64,000 nucleotides of DNA, taken from the NCBI GenBank assembly GCA_024138025.1, contig JAMXBD010000063.1:1922001-1986000 (forward strand). The letters run 5' to 3'. This document shows positions 45,250 to 57,515 of the stretch, in pieces. Every line of letters begins with the position of its first letter. Within the stretch, counting starts at the first letter, position 1. Origin of the DNA: Combretum micranthum. Lineage: Eukaryota; Streptophyta; Magnoliopsida; Myrtales; Combretaceae. Below the pieces are notes generated by a model. The model ran no database searches. It was given only the letters and a program-made list of their open reading frames with translations, and was not told the origin of the DNA. Both the position numbers and the translations under genes were made by a program.

Positions 45250-48200
45250 TAGTATACTTACTGGAAATCCATTCATTAAAATTATAAGCATCTTTTTATC
45301 GGATTAGTTTCTTTGAAGCCCAACTTATGGCTCCACCCCCTAAAGTAAATATCCATCCAGAGTAGAACTTCTATTAATAGCATTTGTTAACCAACTTGCA
45401 TCTAAATAAACTGCTAGTACAGTTTGAAAGTTATCATAGACCAATCCAAAATTCACAGTTTTCTTCAAATAACCAAATACTCTCGATATAGCTTTCCAAT
45501 GTTCAATGTTAGAATTACTTGTAAATCTTGACAATTTACACACAACATATGCAATATCAGGTCTAGTACAGTGCAAAACATGCATTAAACTCTCTATATC
45601 ACTAGCATATCCTAACTGTGCTATTGCTCTTCCTGTGTTCTTTTGTAATTTAGTTTGAGGATCATAAGGAGTTGTATATTCTTTCTTTACCAAGCGTTTA
45701 AACTTTTCAAGAACCTTTTCAATGTAATGTGATTGTGTTGACACAATGTTCTCATTTTGTTTCAATATTTTAATGCCCAATATTGTAATTGCTTCATTTA
45801 AATCTTTCATTTTAAATCGTGAAGTAAGATATTTCTTGGTCTTATTTATTCCAGTCATATTTGTTCTAAACAATAGCAAGTCATCAACATACAAATAAAT
45901 TGTAACACTATATTCATTTATAAATTTCAAATAAATGCATTTGTCGGCATTATTATGAACAAAACCATTGGTCAAGACTACGCTATTAAACTTCTTATGC
46001 CATTGTTTTGGAACTTGTTTAAGTCCATACAATGATTTAATTAATTTGCAAACTTTCCTTTCATTTTCGATAAGCATAAAGCCTTTCGGCTGTTCCATAT
46101 ATACTTCTTCTTCAATGTCACCATCTATAAAAGTTGTTTTGACATCCATTTGATGCACATATAATTTACAAATGAAAGCAATGGCCAACAATACTCTTAT
46201 AGATGTCATCCTTGCAATAGAAGCACATGTATCAGAATAATCAATTCCCCCCCATTGCTTGAATCGTATCCTACTAATCTTGCTTTGAAAGTTTGCAAAG
46301 AACCATCTGAATTATATTTACATCTAAATACCCACTTACAACCAATTACCTTAAATCCTTGAGGTAAATCAACTAAAATCTAAGTATTATTATATGATAA
46401 AGAATCCATTTCATCATTTATTATTTTTTTCCAAAAACCGCATCACAAGAAATCATAGCTTTATGATACGTTTTGAGATAAATATATACACTAAGTATAA
46501 GAGGAATTTTACAACGTACAAAATCTCTATTGCTTCTACTAAAAAACTAAGGGCTTGAGAGTCAATAAATTCATGATTTAAACTTTTACTTTTCCTTATC
46601 TTTTTTCTTCTTCAAGGCTCTATTGTAGATTCTTCATTGGTTTCGACATTATGCTTTTCCATAGAGCTTCTTGTATTAGTATCTTGTTGTGTGATTTCAT
46701 TATCAACTTAATCACCTTATAATTTTTTTTTCCAAGAATTACATCTCTATTTTCAATTATAATGTTGGATTTCAAATCTAATATTCTATATCCTTTAGAA
46801 TTTTGTTCGTATCCTACTAATATTCCTTTTAAGTCTCTAGCACCTAACTTTGACCTTTTTGGATAAAAAACTCTATAATAGGCTATACACTCCCACATTT
46901 TAAAATATTCAACATTTGGTTTTTTTCTTTTCCATTTTTCATACAAGGCGAATCCTAAAGTTCGGAATGGAATTCTATTCAAAATATGAAATTAAGTCAA
47001 TAAGGCTTCTCCCGATAAATTAAAAGGTAATTTGGAATTAATGATTAGCAAATTAATCATATCTACTAGTGTTTGATTTTTACGTTCCACTAATCCATTC
47101 TGTTAAGGTGTATAAGGAAAAGTACATTGATGCATAATTCCATCTTCTTTACTAAATTTATGAAATTCATTTGAAAAGTATTCACCTCCTCTATCACTAC
47201 ATAAGCATTTGATTCTTTTATTATGTATATTTTCTACGTCTACTTTGTAGAGTTTGAAATTTTCTACTTCTACTTTGTAGAGTTTGAAAGACTTAAATGC
47301 TTCATCTTTATATCTTAATAAATATACATAGCTAAATCTTGAACTATAATCAATGAATGTTATAAAGTATCTTTTACCTCCTCTAGTTAAATGTCCATTT
47401 AACTCACATATCTCACTATAAGTTAAATCAAGAATATGAATATTTCTTTCTACATGAGGAAAGCGTTTCTTGGTGATTTTGGCTTGAATACAAATGTCAC
47501 ACTTAGTCATGTTATCCATGTTGTTCAATTTTACATATCCATTTTTATTCATATATTTCATGGTTTACAAATTAATATGTCCTAATCTAGCATGCTATAA
47601 ATTATAAGAGTCAATAAAATAAACAAAAATCGTTCAATTTATTCATTTCAATACTTAATTTAAACATTCTATCATAGGCATATCCCTTCCCTGCATAAAG
47701 ATACCCTTTCATGAGTACAAGCTTGTCTGACTTAATTACAACTTTGAATCCCTTGTTACATAGCAAACCTATAGAGACTAGTCTTTTTTTCATATCTGGT
47801 AAATATAATACATTCATTAGACTCAACTTCTTTTCATTTAGTTCACTTGCTTTTCTTTTCCTTTTGGAATTCTTATTTTCTCCATTTTTCACATAGTTCA
47901 CTTTAGAACTATTTTGAAAATTCATTGCATCATGCTTTCGAGTTTCTTCCTCTATACATATATGCCTTAGAATTTTCTCAATGGTGAAATCATTAGTCAT
48001 GCGAAGTAGTTTCTTCCTATAATCATTCTAACTATGAGGTAATTAAAATTGCCCCCACTTGAAGTGATTCGAGAATAATTATATGCAAGTCGTGTAGTCA
48101 ATTGATAAGAACTTGCATATCATGAACTTGATCCAATATAGGGATGTAATCAATCATACTAAACTTAAAATATTTTAACATAAGAAATGTACTCGTACCT

Positions 48201-48562
48201 TATCTTTTAGTATTATATTTTTCTTCTAGTGCTTTCCAAAATTCCATGGGAGACCTGATTGTCATGTAAAGATCATATAAATTATCTGACAATGTATTAA
48301 GGATATGACCTCTATGTACAAATTCATCCTCCACCCTTTTCTTCTTGGCCTCCTCCAAATTTGCCTTCTCTTCTAAACTTGTATTTTCTGTCAGATCTTA
48401 AATAGGTTGTATGTTTGGATGAAGCACATAGGCTATGTTCAGCCCAGACAACAAAAATAACATATTTTCCTTCCAACGATTGAAGTTTGTTCCATCAAAT
48501 CAATCCAATTTGACAAAATCTTAGTTCATGACTTTAAGAACAACATTTGTTTCACTAGCCAT
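45250..48562 (-). pseudogene. Ty1/copia remnant: gag, integrase, reverse transcriptase, RNase H start
   Basis: Minus-strand copia. gag starts ATG at 48562 (MASETNVVLKV) with NFNRWKENMLFLLSGLNIAY and IRSPMEFWKALEEKYN. The pre-integrase region is open at 47611-48000 (LMNVLYLPDMKKRLVSIGLL). Integrase at 46620-47561 shows CDICIQAKITKK, YFITFIDYSSRFSYVYLL, CSDRGGEYFSNEFHKFS and KGILVGYEQNSKGYR. RT is open at 45340-46209: MDVKTTFIDGDIEEEVYMEQ and LYVDDLLLFR, with the YVDD active site intact. RNase H begins SSTLDGYLL and fades by about 45250, so the 3' end is missing. Stops separate the blocks. No LTR pair could be assigned. A 30-bp tandem duplication (47230-47289) duplicates ten residues (FKLYKVEVEN/FKLYKVDVEN) inside integrase. 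Confidence 0.88.
47230..47289 (-). repeat. 30-bp in-frame tandem duplication in copia integrase
   Basis: Units 47230-47259 and 47260-47289 differ by one base (TCTACGTC/TCTACTTC). Confidence 0.85.
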
Positions 48563-49371
48563 CTTACATTCTCTAAGATTATTAGGTTTTGAAACTAATA
48601 AAATGGGCTTAAAGAAACAAATTGCAAATAAGGTTGACTTAGAGACACGAATGAAATTGCTTTTCTTAGAGAATCTATGCCCCTCATACAAAGTTTGCTA
48701 TGAAAGATATTTTGTGGAATTCCCCCAGGATAAAAGTGAGTCTAAATACTTGAATACCAAATATTCAAGTATCAAACCACACTTAAAAGAATTTGAGATA
48801 TATGTGTACATGTATTTGCCAAGAAAAGAGAAAAACAAAGAGAAGAATTCTAATTATCATCAGTATGTATTTCTACTAAATGCAACATATTTTATATAAC
48901 GACTAGATATTATAACCATAACACCTTTCTCCAAGAGTCACATTGTTTGGACATGGGTTGCATCATTTGAATTTCAAGTTATTTAGTTATTAATTAACAT
49001 GAACCATCATCATGAATGGACACAATCAGAATATATAAAACTCTTAAAAAAATTAATCAAAAGTTGCAATCTTTAAAAAATAACCATTGAAATAAAATTA
49101 AGAATACTGCAATGAATATCACAGGCGTGATTAAGCCCGTGAAACTCACTATGCTAGACAAATCAATGATCATGGCCATGATACGGCTAGTGATCTTGGC
49201 GGACTCTCAAGAAATTCACCATGGCCTTGATCACGGCCATGCTTGTCACAAACACCATAATTCTATTACATTCTTCTTTTTATTTCAAATACAAGATCTA
49301 TATTATAGATTGCATAATTGACAATCTATTTTCACAATATATATATATATATATATATATAATTTGTGACA
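48563..49371. other. AT-rich DNA upstream of the copia gag
   Basis: A plus-strand frame of 123 codons at 48528-48899 overlaps the gag start of the minus copia and shows no family motif. It is taken as chance. (AT)n microsatellite at 49337-49361. Confidence 0.4.
49337..49361. repeat. (AT)n microsatellite
   Basis: About twelve AT units. Confidence 0.92.
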
Positions 49372-52300
49372 GCATGTAACAACAACCTTAATAAAATGAT
49401 ACAACTCTCAAAAATAACACCGGACCTCCTATAAGATATAAAATCATCATAATTGCACGCCTCGAAGGGTACCCTAAACGTGGCAGTCCGTCGTACACAA
49501 TATTAAAGCTTAGAAATGATCGCCTCAGTCACGCGAAGGCTTCCATACTATGTATAAAGTGTTTAACACATGGAGGAGACACATCGGAGTGATACATTTT
49601 ATATCGATACAAACTTGTGTAACAATGTAAAGGAAATGCAATTCACTATACTTTAATCACAATTCATCAAAAGATTTCATTACACAAACTATTATAAGAC
49701 AATTCACAAATCCTAGCTAATATCTTCAAGTATTCTTACTTCCTGCCGGAATCCCGAAGTCATATCCAGCTCCAACCATCTCGATCCCTACGTAGCCTTC
49801 TTGAGTTGATTTGTTCATTCAAATATTTATCGGGGTATAAGCTACATTAGCTTAGTAAGAATTCCCTTAATTTCGTACCATAACAAGCAAGTTATGAATC
49901 ATTCATATGCTATGCTTGAACAAACACATGAGCAAATAATTATGTATGGGTATCCGGAACCCATACACAGAACGGATTCACGCCCTCCGTGTCAAGAGTT
50001 AGGGATGCTATTGAAAGTCTACAAGACCGCTGCTAGTCTCTGAAGCCTCCCAGGTTCATAGCACTCAACTCGGCTAGGCTCACACATGGAATGCATCCCC
50101 AGTGCGCCTTAATTCCCTTTAAATGAGCTCTGATACCAGGTCTCATTATTCAAACGAGTCCTCGGACCATACCAATCGACCTGCGTAGGAGTAGCACGCT
50201 ACCAAATGTAATATGTCCGATGCGATACATGACCAATTTGTTTTTTCTTAGGTCAAAATATTCATACATTTTTTAGAGTGACAAACCAATATTATACACA
50301 TAAACAGAAAAATAATACGAATAGTGTAGTTATCCAATCGAATCATGGTTTCGATATGCTTTAGTATTCTTGAACATACATACATCAAAGTCTCATTATC
50401 TATCTCATCCCCATTCATATCGGTTTTTATCTTGTTCCTATAATTCTAATGCAACTAGCTACAAGCACAAACAAGGTAACAAATAAGAGGAAAACTCACT
50501 CGGCCATAGGATCACCGATCTCTTAGTAAAAGTAATCCAGTGGTAGGGAATCGTCGATTTCGGGATCACTAAAAATGAAGAAATACCCTAATAAGTATTT
50601 CATCACTTAAATAATTCAAACTATTTAACAAAACTAGAAAATTCGTAATTCTCGTCCTATGCGAAAATTCCAACTTAAAACGGCCATAACTTGGTCGTTT
50701 TAACTCGAAATTCAGCAAATTATGTACCGATTTCTATCTACTTCGAAAGATCTATCTAATTCTAATATAATATTTAAGTTTTGAAAACTTTGAAGCTTCG
50801 AAAAGATCTGATCAGTTCAGATCAGTAGCGAAAACAATTTTAGAAAATTAATTTTGTGAAAGTTCATGAAGTTTCAACTATCCAAAGCAAGAATTCATGC
50901 AATATGAACAAGTTACTAACATAAATGATATGTCATGAGATGTATATGTACATGTTCTCGATGATATTTACTAAAAGAATTTTTTAGAAAACTTTTTCCT
51001 TGTAAGACTTTACGAAAAATCAACTTAAAAAGACTAGTATTGTATTCTTGATAATTCCCACTTGTTTTTAGAAAAATTCATTGATAAAATTTATTTAGTC
51101 TTGTTAAAATTAAGCCTTCATTATGTATATTCCTTAAGGCCTTTGTTTTTCAATAAAAATTCCCATTTTACACTTTGTAAATATGCTTTTAAATATGGTT
51201 CATCCCAAAATTTGAATTTTGTAAAAATTGTTTTTGTGGTGATTCCTTTAAGTAAAAATCATTTGATACTTAGAAAATTAAGGCTCAACCTTGCCTAGCT
51301 ACTAAGGACTTCATTTCTTTAATAAAACTTCTATTTTTAATTTGGAAAGTAAGTGTTTTCATGTTATTACTTCATTATTACGAATTTCTTAAAATGACAA
51401 ATAACTCAATTTTTCCTACTTTATTTCTACTCCTTGTTCTACATGTTTTTCTTAGCAAATCTCATCTTAACATATAAAAATCGTTACTTGATGATATCTA
51501 TTATATATACTCTTCATTTTTTATATAAAACACAAGTTTTGGAGTTGATAAAAAGGTTTTTAAGGCATGGTCTTGAAACCATCCGAATTTCACAAAGTTA
51601 GTATAAAACGCAAATTTTATACTTTGTAATCTTTTCCTATTTTGAGAATCTCTATTAGTAGATCTACCATTTACTTATAAAAAAATATCTCCTATTGATA
51701 CCTATTCCATAAGCCTTTCATTTTTTAAACAAATCATTCGTTTTGGTGTTGAAAGATGGGTTTTCAAAATTGATATTGGTTGAGATCCGAATTTACATTA
51801 TTTGTTTTTGGACATAATTTTTGATAAAATCCATCTAAACTTATGAAAATTCATCCCTTATATATCCTATCTTAAGAGCCTTCCATATCTTGAACAAAAA
51901 CTTCATTTTTGAGTTGGAAAATATGTTCTTAAGTTGTGTTTTTGTCTAGATCCGAAAATAGGATTTTGTTTTGAAAAATAATATTTAAAAATTACCTTTG
52001 AACCATATAAAATGAAGTCTTGATAATATATATACACTAAGCCTTCATTATCTCAAATAAAAATTCCATTTTGATACTTGGAAAGTGGTCTTACCTAGAT
52101 ACGAATTTCACCATTTTGTTTAAGTTCAAAACTAAGATCTACATTTTCTATTAACATAAATGCAAAAGAAATCCATGGTAGTAAATCATAAACTCATAGA
52201 TCTAAATTTTACTCATCGAGATCATTCATTTATGATATCTATTCCCTAAGCCCTTCATTTCAAATGAAAAATACACATTTTGAAGTTGAAAAATAGCTTT

Positions 52301-54100
52301 TCTAAATATGGTTTCATTTTTATCCGAATTTTCAAAAATAATTTTTGTTGAAACTAAAATAGATCTTGAGCTTCCTAATACTTTCCTACTACCATCAAGC
52401 TATTATAAGTTATTTAAGAACATAAAACAAAAGTCTAATGCATGTATGAACTCAAAACAACTAGATTTGGTTTACTATACTAGTTATAAATGCACGAACA
52501 CTATGATGGTTATGTGAATGATATATATACGCACAAATCATTAGCAATAATAGCATAACTTGAAAATAAAACAAAATAATAGTAAAATAACTCAAATAAC
52601 AAGCTCTAAAACATAAACAAAATCAAAGCTACAAAAAAAAGTTAGATCTACAAAATATAACTACTTTTAGCAAGAAAATAATAATAATACAAGAGAATAA
52701 TCATGAATAAGAGGAGTGTTTCATTTTGGCATCATCATCCTTAGCTTTTAAGCTTATGGAAGGTCATTTGATGCATGAAACTCTCACTATACTTTACTTA
52801 TATCAACTATGGAAGCTTTGGACAAGAGTTTTATCAAAGGATCTTGAAGAAATAAGTATGGGAGCTCAAATATAAAATAGGGGCAGCAAGGTTTCTTGTA
52901 AAAACAAGAGAAAAAGAAGAGAGAAAGAGAGGAAAAATAAAGAGAAAAGGTAAGGAATGGTAAATGATTGAAGGTGTAAATGAGAGAGAGAGATAGAATG
53001 AGTTGAAGACACATTAAATGAAGTAAAAAATAAATAAATGGTAGCCAATGATAGTACTATAGCAGGCGTGAGTTTGGAGGAGAGAGAAAAGAGAGTTTAG
53101 TTGGTTTTTAACTTGAGATTGTAATGTGTAATTAATGTGTATGTGTTGCTACTTAAAGAAGAATTGAAAGAGATTTATTTTAATCAATTTAGGAGTAAAT
53201 CAAAGGACAAAAGGCAGCAAAAGAAGTCAAAAATTCTGCCATGAAGTGATAATGAAGTGTAGAAAGATTGAAGTAAAAAAGAAGTGATGTGTGATAAGTG
53301 TAATTAAAGGTATGGGTTGTAAGAGTACTTTCTTAATAAAATAAAATAAAAAAATAGAAAATTCATTCCAAATATTTGTAGCAGGTTTTTCATAATTAAA
53401 ATAAGATAATTTATTTATTTATTTTAGTGAATTATCAAATAAGTTACCGATATGATCAAAATATGCGAATACGAGCTATAATTGATATTTTTGTAACTCA
53501 AAAAATTATAAAAAATTATTTTACTAAAATAAAAATATTTTAAAAATATTTTTAAATTATTAAATTAATTTATTTTATTTTTAGTATCGGGTCTTAAACA
53601 GAATATGATCTCGTAAAAATCCGAAACAAACTAAATTTTGGGAAAAACCGAATTTTCTATGATATATGAAATATTTATCTAAAAATATAAGGGTTTATAA
53701 GAATAATAAAATTGTGTAATGAATAGTAGTGAGTAGTGCAAAAGACTAGTTAATTACTGATAGTAATGAAATACGAATATAATCGCAAAATCAGATTTTT
53801 TTTGTAATCGAAAAACTATAAAACTGATATTTTTGAAATCCTTATGAAAATACGAATCTAACGGTATTAATGGTATATTTTTGATATCTCGAGCCTCAGA
53901 ACACGCTTTTCAAAGTCTATATCCAAACGGGTTCGAAATAGGTCAAAAATCTACCAATATGATATTTGTAAGCGACCTTATATTACTACGAGTTATTCTA
54001 CACACTTAAACTACACCTCAGCCTCTAGGGTTAAGAGCGCGAGATTGCCAGACTTAAAATACTATATTCTACTTAGGGTTCATGTGTAACTTTCCGGTTT
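49372..54100 (-). repeat. Long non-coding LTR-retrotransposon-like tract
   Basis: Minus-strand reading: from about 54060 down to 50139 a long AT-rich sequence without coding frames, then the perfect primer binding site at 50138-50127, then about 750 bp of GC-richer leader-like DNA (50126-49372). The layout fits the 5' LTR (about 3.9 kb) and leader of a large LTR element whose remaining body is missing or replaced by the copia remnant. There is no second LTR in the window and the limits are uncertain. The GC-richer part includes GGTATGGTCCGAGGACTCG just upstream of the primer site. Confidence 0.4.
50127..50138 (-). other. Initiator tRNA-Met primer binding site of an LTR element
   Basis: The plus strand reads GCTCTGATACCA, so the minus strand has TGGTATCAGAGC, the perfect plant initiator tRNA-Met primer binding site. 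It implies an LTR just above 50139 and an internal region below 50127 on the minus strand. Confidence 0.65.
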
Positions 54101-54959
54101 GGATCTTTGCCAATTTGGAAACTGGAGGTTTATGTTTATATAACACATTTAGTTTGAGAAATTTATTTTAAATTTTATTTTTGTAAGTATTTTACATCTA
54201 TTAACGTTTTCGAAATTCTTGAATTGAGTTTTATTTCTGAAGGTTTGTCGTTATTTACTTTTTAATAATTTGTTTTTGGGTTCTATATTACTCGATTTTA
54301 TAATTCAGAGTTAAGTATGGAATTTGTCGTACGTAGTGGTTTTGAATTTGAAGACCCTTGAGTTCTTATTTTATTTTCAAGGAATCTTATTTTCTCAAGA
54401 TTAAGAAATTTCTAGATTCGGTCGTGATTTAGGACTAATCGAAGTTCGGTTTTAATTTGGAGTCATTTTTAGAGTTTATTTTCGATATTTATTTTGGAAT
54501 TATTTACTGAAATTTTATGGGGCTTACAATAATACCCTTATAACCCCTAAACATATCACCAAGACATAATTTGACTTTGGATTGAGATTTGGATTTATCA
54601 AAACCATAACATCTCCCAAACAAAAAAAAAAAAAAAACATAACATCTCAGCCCCTTTAGAACATAAGGAAGGAATAGAGGCAATAGAGAAAATAAGAAAT
54701 AAGACAAAATGTTGTGAGGATAAATAATACAAAATAAATTGATTTATTATCAAAGTAATTAAACCAAACAACCAAAGTATTTCTAGTTCCATCGTATATT
54801 TTTGTCAAGATTGTTGTTACATATAGTTTCCACTTCATGGATAGCCTAGTGTGGTAGTACTGTGAATATCAAATCACATTACTTGGGTAAGCCTTCAACT
54901 TTAAACAAATAGACCCATAGTGGAAAAAAAAGGCCTTTCATTTTTTTGCCAATAACAAA
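54101..54959. other. AT-rich DNA, no gene recognised
   Basis: Short frames only, made by low-complexity T/A runs (for example A16 at 54622-54637). Confidence 0.4.
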
Positions 54960-57515
54960 CTTATATTAAATCTGAATCAAGTCTAGTACGTGACAAAGAT
55001 CATCGGTATCAAATCAACCAAAAAAGAACAAGCTTCTTTTCTAAAATGAAGACAAGAGGATTAGGAGGTACAAAGAACCAATCTTTAGGACAAAGTCTCA
55101 GTCTAGCTTCACAATCCACTTTGCTGCCCTATTAGCTTGTCTTCGAACTAAATTAAAGTGGAGATGATTGAAACGAGACAACAACAATTTGATCTCTTGT
55201 AAATGGATATGAAGCCTCCACGGTGTTGCAGTTGTTGAGCGGACTATGCTATATACTATAGAGCTGTCCACCTCAAAAATGACATTCTTCTATTCTCTCC
55301 AAGCGGCATATTTTACTACTACATGCAAAGCAACAACTTCTGCTTCATCAGCTAAATTAGCTAGGCATAAACTAGCACCACCACCACATACCATTCCCAT
55401 TTCATTTCTTGCAATAAAAGCCACGACACCTTCAAGCGTATTAGGATCAAAAGAAGCATCTGCATTCAGTTTGATAAAAGTTCTTGGAGGAGTATGCCAT
55501 CTCTGATTACTGATGGATAACACCTCAAATGAAAGGGGATAAAGGAATAAGCGCACCTACCTGCTGAGTTATATTTAATGAAGCATGATTTGTGCTTGAT
55601 AGAAACTGTTGATTAGGTTCCATTTGAGTATGATTGGATGTTGTAATGTTTTGCCAAAAAGAATGTGAATTGTCTTCCAGCTAATGAACATTGCCCAATT
55701 CATAATCTTCACTCCAAGGGGATGGAAAGTGTTCATCTGCTTTCGTTTTGGAAGCTATTAGCTCTACTTCTACTAAAGCTCTTTTTGTCAACTCTGAGAT
55801 AGAATTCACATTAGGTTTTTTATCATTAAATACCCCATTGCATCTTTCCTTCCACAAAATCCAAGATAATGTGCATATTTTAGCAAATAGCAACTGAGAC
55901 TCCTGCTTACTTAATCCTTCCTTCTACACATAGCTTTTCAACCACGCTTCCAATCTAGATATATTATAGGAGTCTATCATTAACCCAAAATAGCAACCAA
56001 ATCCTTCTTGTCCATTCACAACATAAAATCATATGTTCCACTGTTTCCTCCAATCCACAGAAAATGCAACAGTCCATCCTCGTCACTTTGTGTTTCAACA
56101 AATTACTTTGAGTAGGAATGACATTATTAATTGCTCTCCACATAAAGTGTTTCGCCTTAGGTAAACAAGGACAATGCCAAACTAAAGTCCATACCTCTTT
56201 GCTTACTTGATGAGAAGATGAAGCACCTGGAACATTTTGATCAAAAGAACAATTTATGAAATTGTACGCTGATCGGACTAAGCATGATCCTGATTTTTCA
56301 TATGGCCAAATGATTCGATCTTCAAAGCTTGTAGAAGCTAAAGGAATACGACAGCTTACCTTAATAGAATCATCCACAAACCACCATCTTAGTACATTGA
56401 TCTTCTAAGTGTGTAGCTTCTGATACCAGCAAGTCTTGGTTGTATCTATTGCTTCTGAATATTGGACGGTTACTTTCAAGATCTGGTATCCATTTGTCCC
56501 GACTTGCATTAATGGACTTGCCATTACCAACTTGCCACTCCTTTAATCAAGCTTTCCTTGCCATGTAGGATGCTTGCCCAACCCCAGGAATCCTTTGATC
56601 CTTTGGAAGCATGCAAGAAATATGAGTGGGGAAAGTATATACCTTTTAGAACTCACACCCATAAGACGTTTCAATTTTGAGCAACACTTCATGCCAACTT
56701 GGTTAAGAGGGTTGAGTTATAGTCCGCCAAGTTTTTAAATCCAACACCGTCTCTAAATTTGGGAAGTGTAAGTTTCTCCCATGTTTGCCAGTGTATCTTT
56801 CTCTCATCTTCAGCTTGACCCCACCAAAAGTTGGAGATCATTGAATTTACTTTTTTACACCATTTTGAAGGAAACTTTAGACAACTCATTGTATAGGTTA
56901 GGATAGCTCCTGCTACGGTTTTTAGAAGAGTTTCCTTTTCTACATTTGATAAAAGACATCTCTTCCAACTTTTCAATTTGGCTCTTATCTTGTCTTTCAC
57001 AAATCTCAAAGCCTCAGATTTATTTATGCCCCATAAAGTTGGCAATCCAAGGTATTTACTTGGGTTCAAAGTTGCAGGTACGCCAATTGTTTCGCAAATT
57101 TCTTTCACACTTTTAGATTGGGTGTTGTTGCTGAAAAATGTGCTTGATTTCTGATAATTCACCTTTTGTCTCAAAGCAATGCAATAATCTTGAATGATTC
57201 CTTTTAGTACCTGAATGTTATGAGAAATTGCTTCAACAAAGAAAAGAGAGTCATCAGCAAATAACAAGTGTGAAATAATGGGACATGTTCTCTTGATTCT
57301 CATTCCCTTGATCCGACAATCCGTAACTGCCTTTTCTATATTAGGCGATAAAACATCTACCACCATAAAGAATAAGTAAGGTGATAAAGGATCACCCTGC
57401 TTAAGACCACGTGTTGGATTGATATGATCTGTATTTTTGCCATTCACTCTGATGCTATAAGAAACAGAAGTTACACAAGCCATAACCCACCTTATCCATT
57501 TATCAAAAAAGGCCT
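54960..57515 (-). pseudogene. 5'-truncated LINE (L1-type) with RT, zf-RVT and RNase H
   Basis: Minus-strand non-LTR retrotransposon ORF2 remnant. RT part, open at 56689-57483: GLKQGDPLSPYLFFMVVDVL, then HLLFADDSLFF with the catalytic FADD, KVNYQKSSTFFS and KYLGLPTLWGINKSEALRF. Next is the zf-RVT domain (55964-56377): FMWRAINNVIPTQSNLL and DCCIFCGLEETVEHMILCC. Then RNase H of the RVT_3 type (55556-55085): KLNADASFDPNTLEGVVAF, DEAEVVALHVVV and FEVDSSIVYS. The endonuclease and the first RT blocks are absent because the element starts at about 57515 (FFDKWIRWVMACVTS). Stops and shifts separate the blocks. 5' truncation is usual for LINE insertions. The 3' end and poly(A) were not fixed; the T-run at 54938-54944 is a candidate. 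Confidence 0.88.

Noticed and set aside
48528..48899. 123-codon plus-strand frame
   Set aside because: It overlaps the start of the minus-strand copia gag and shows no family resemblance.
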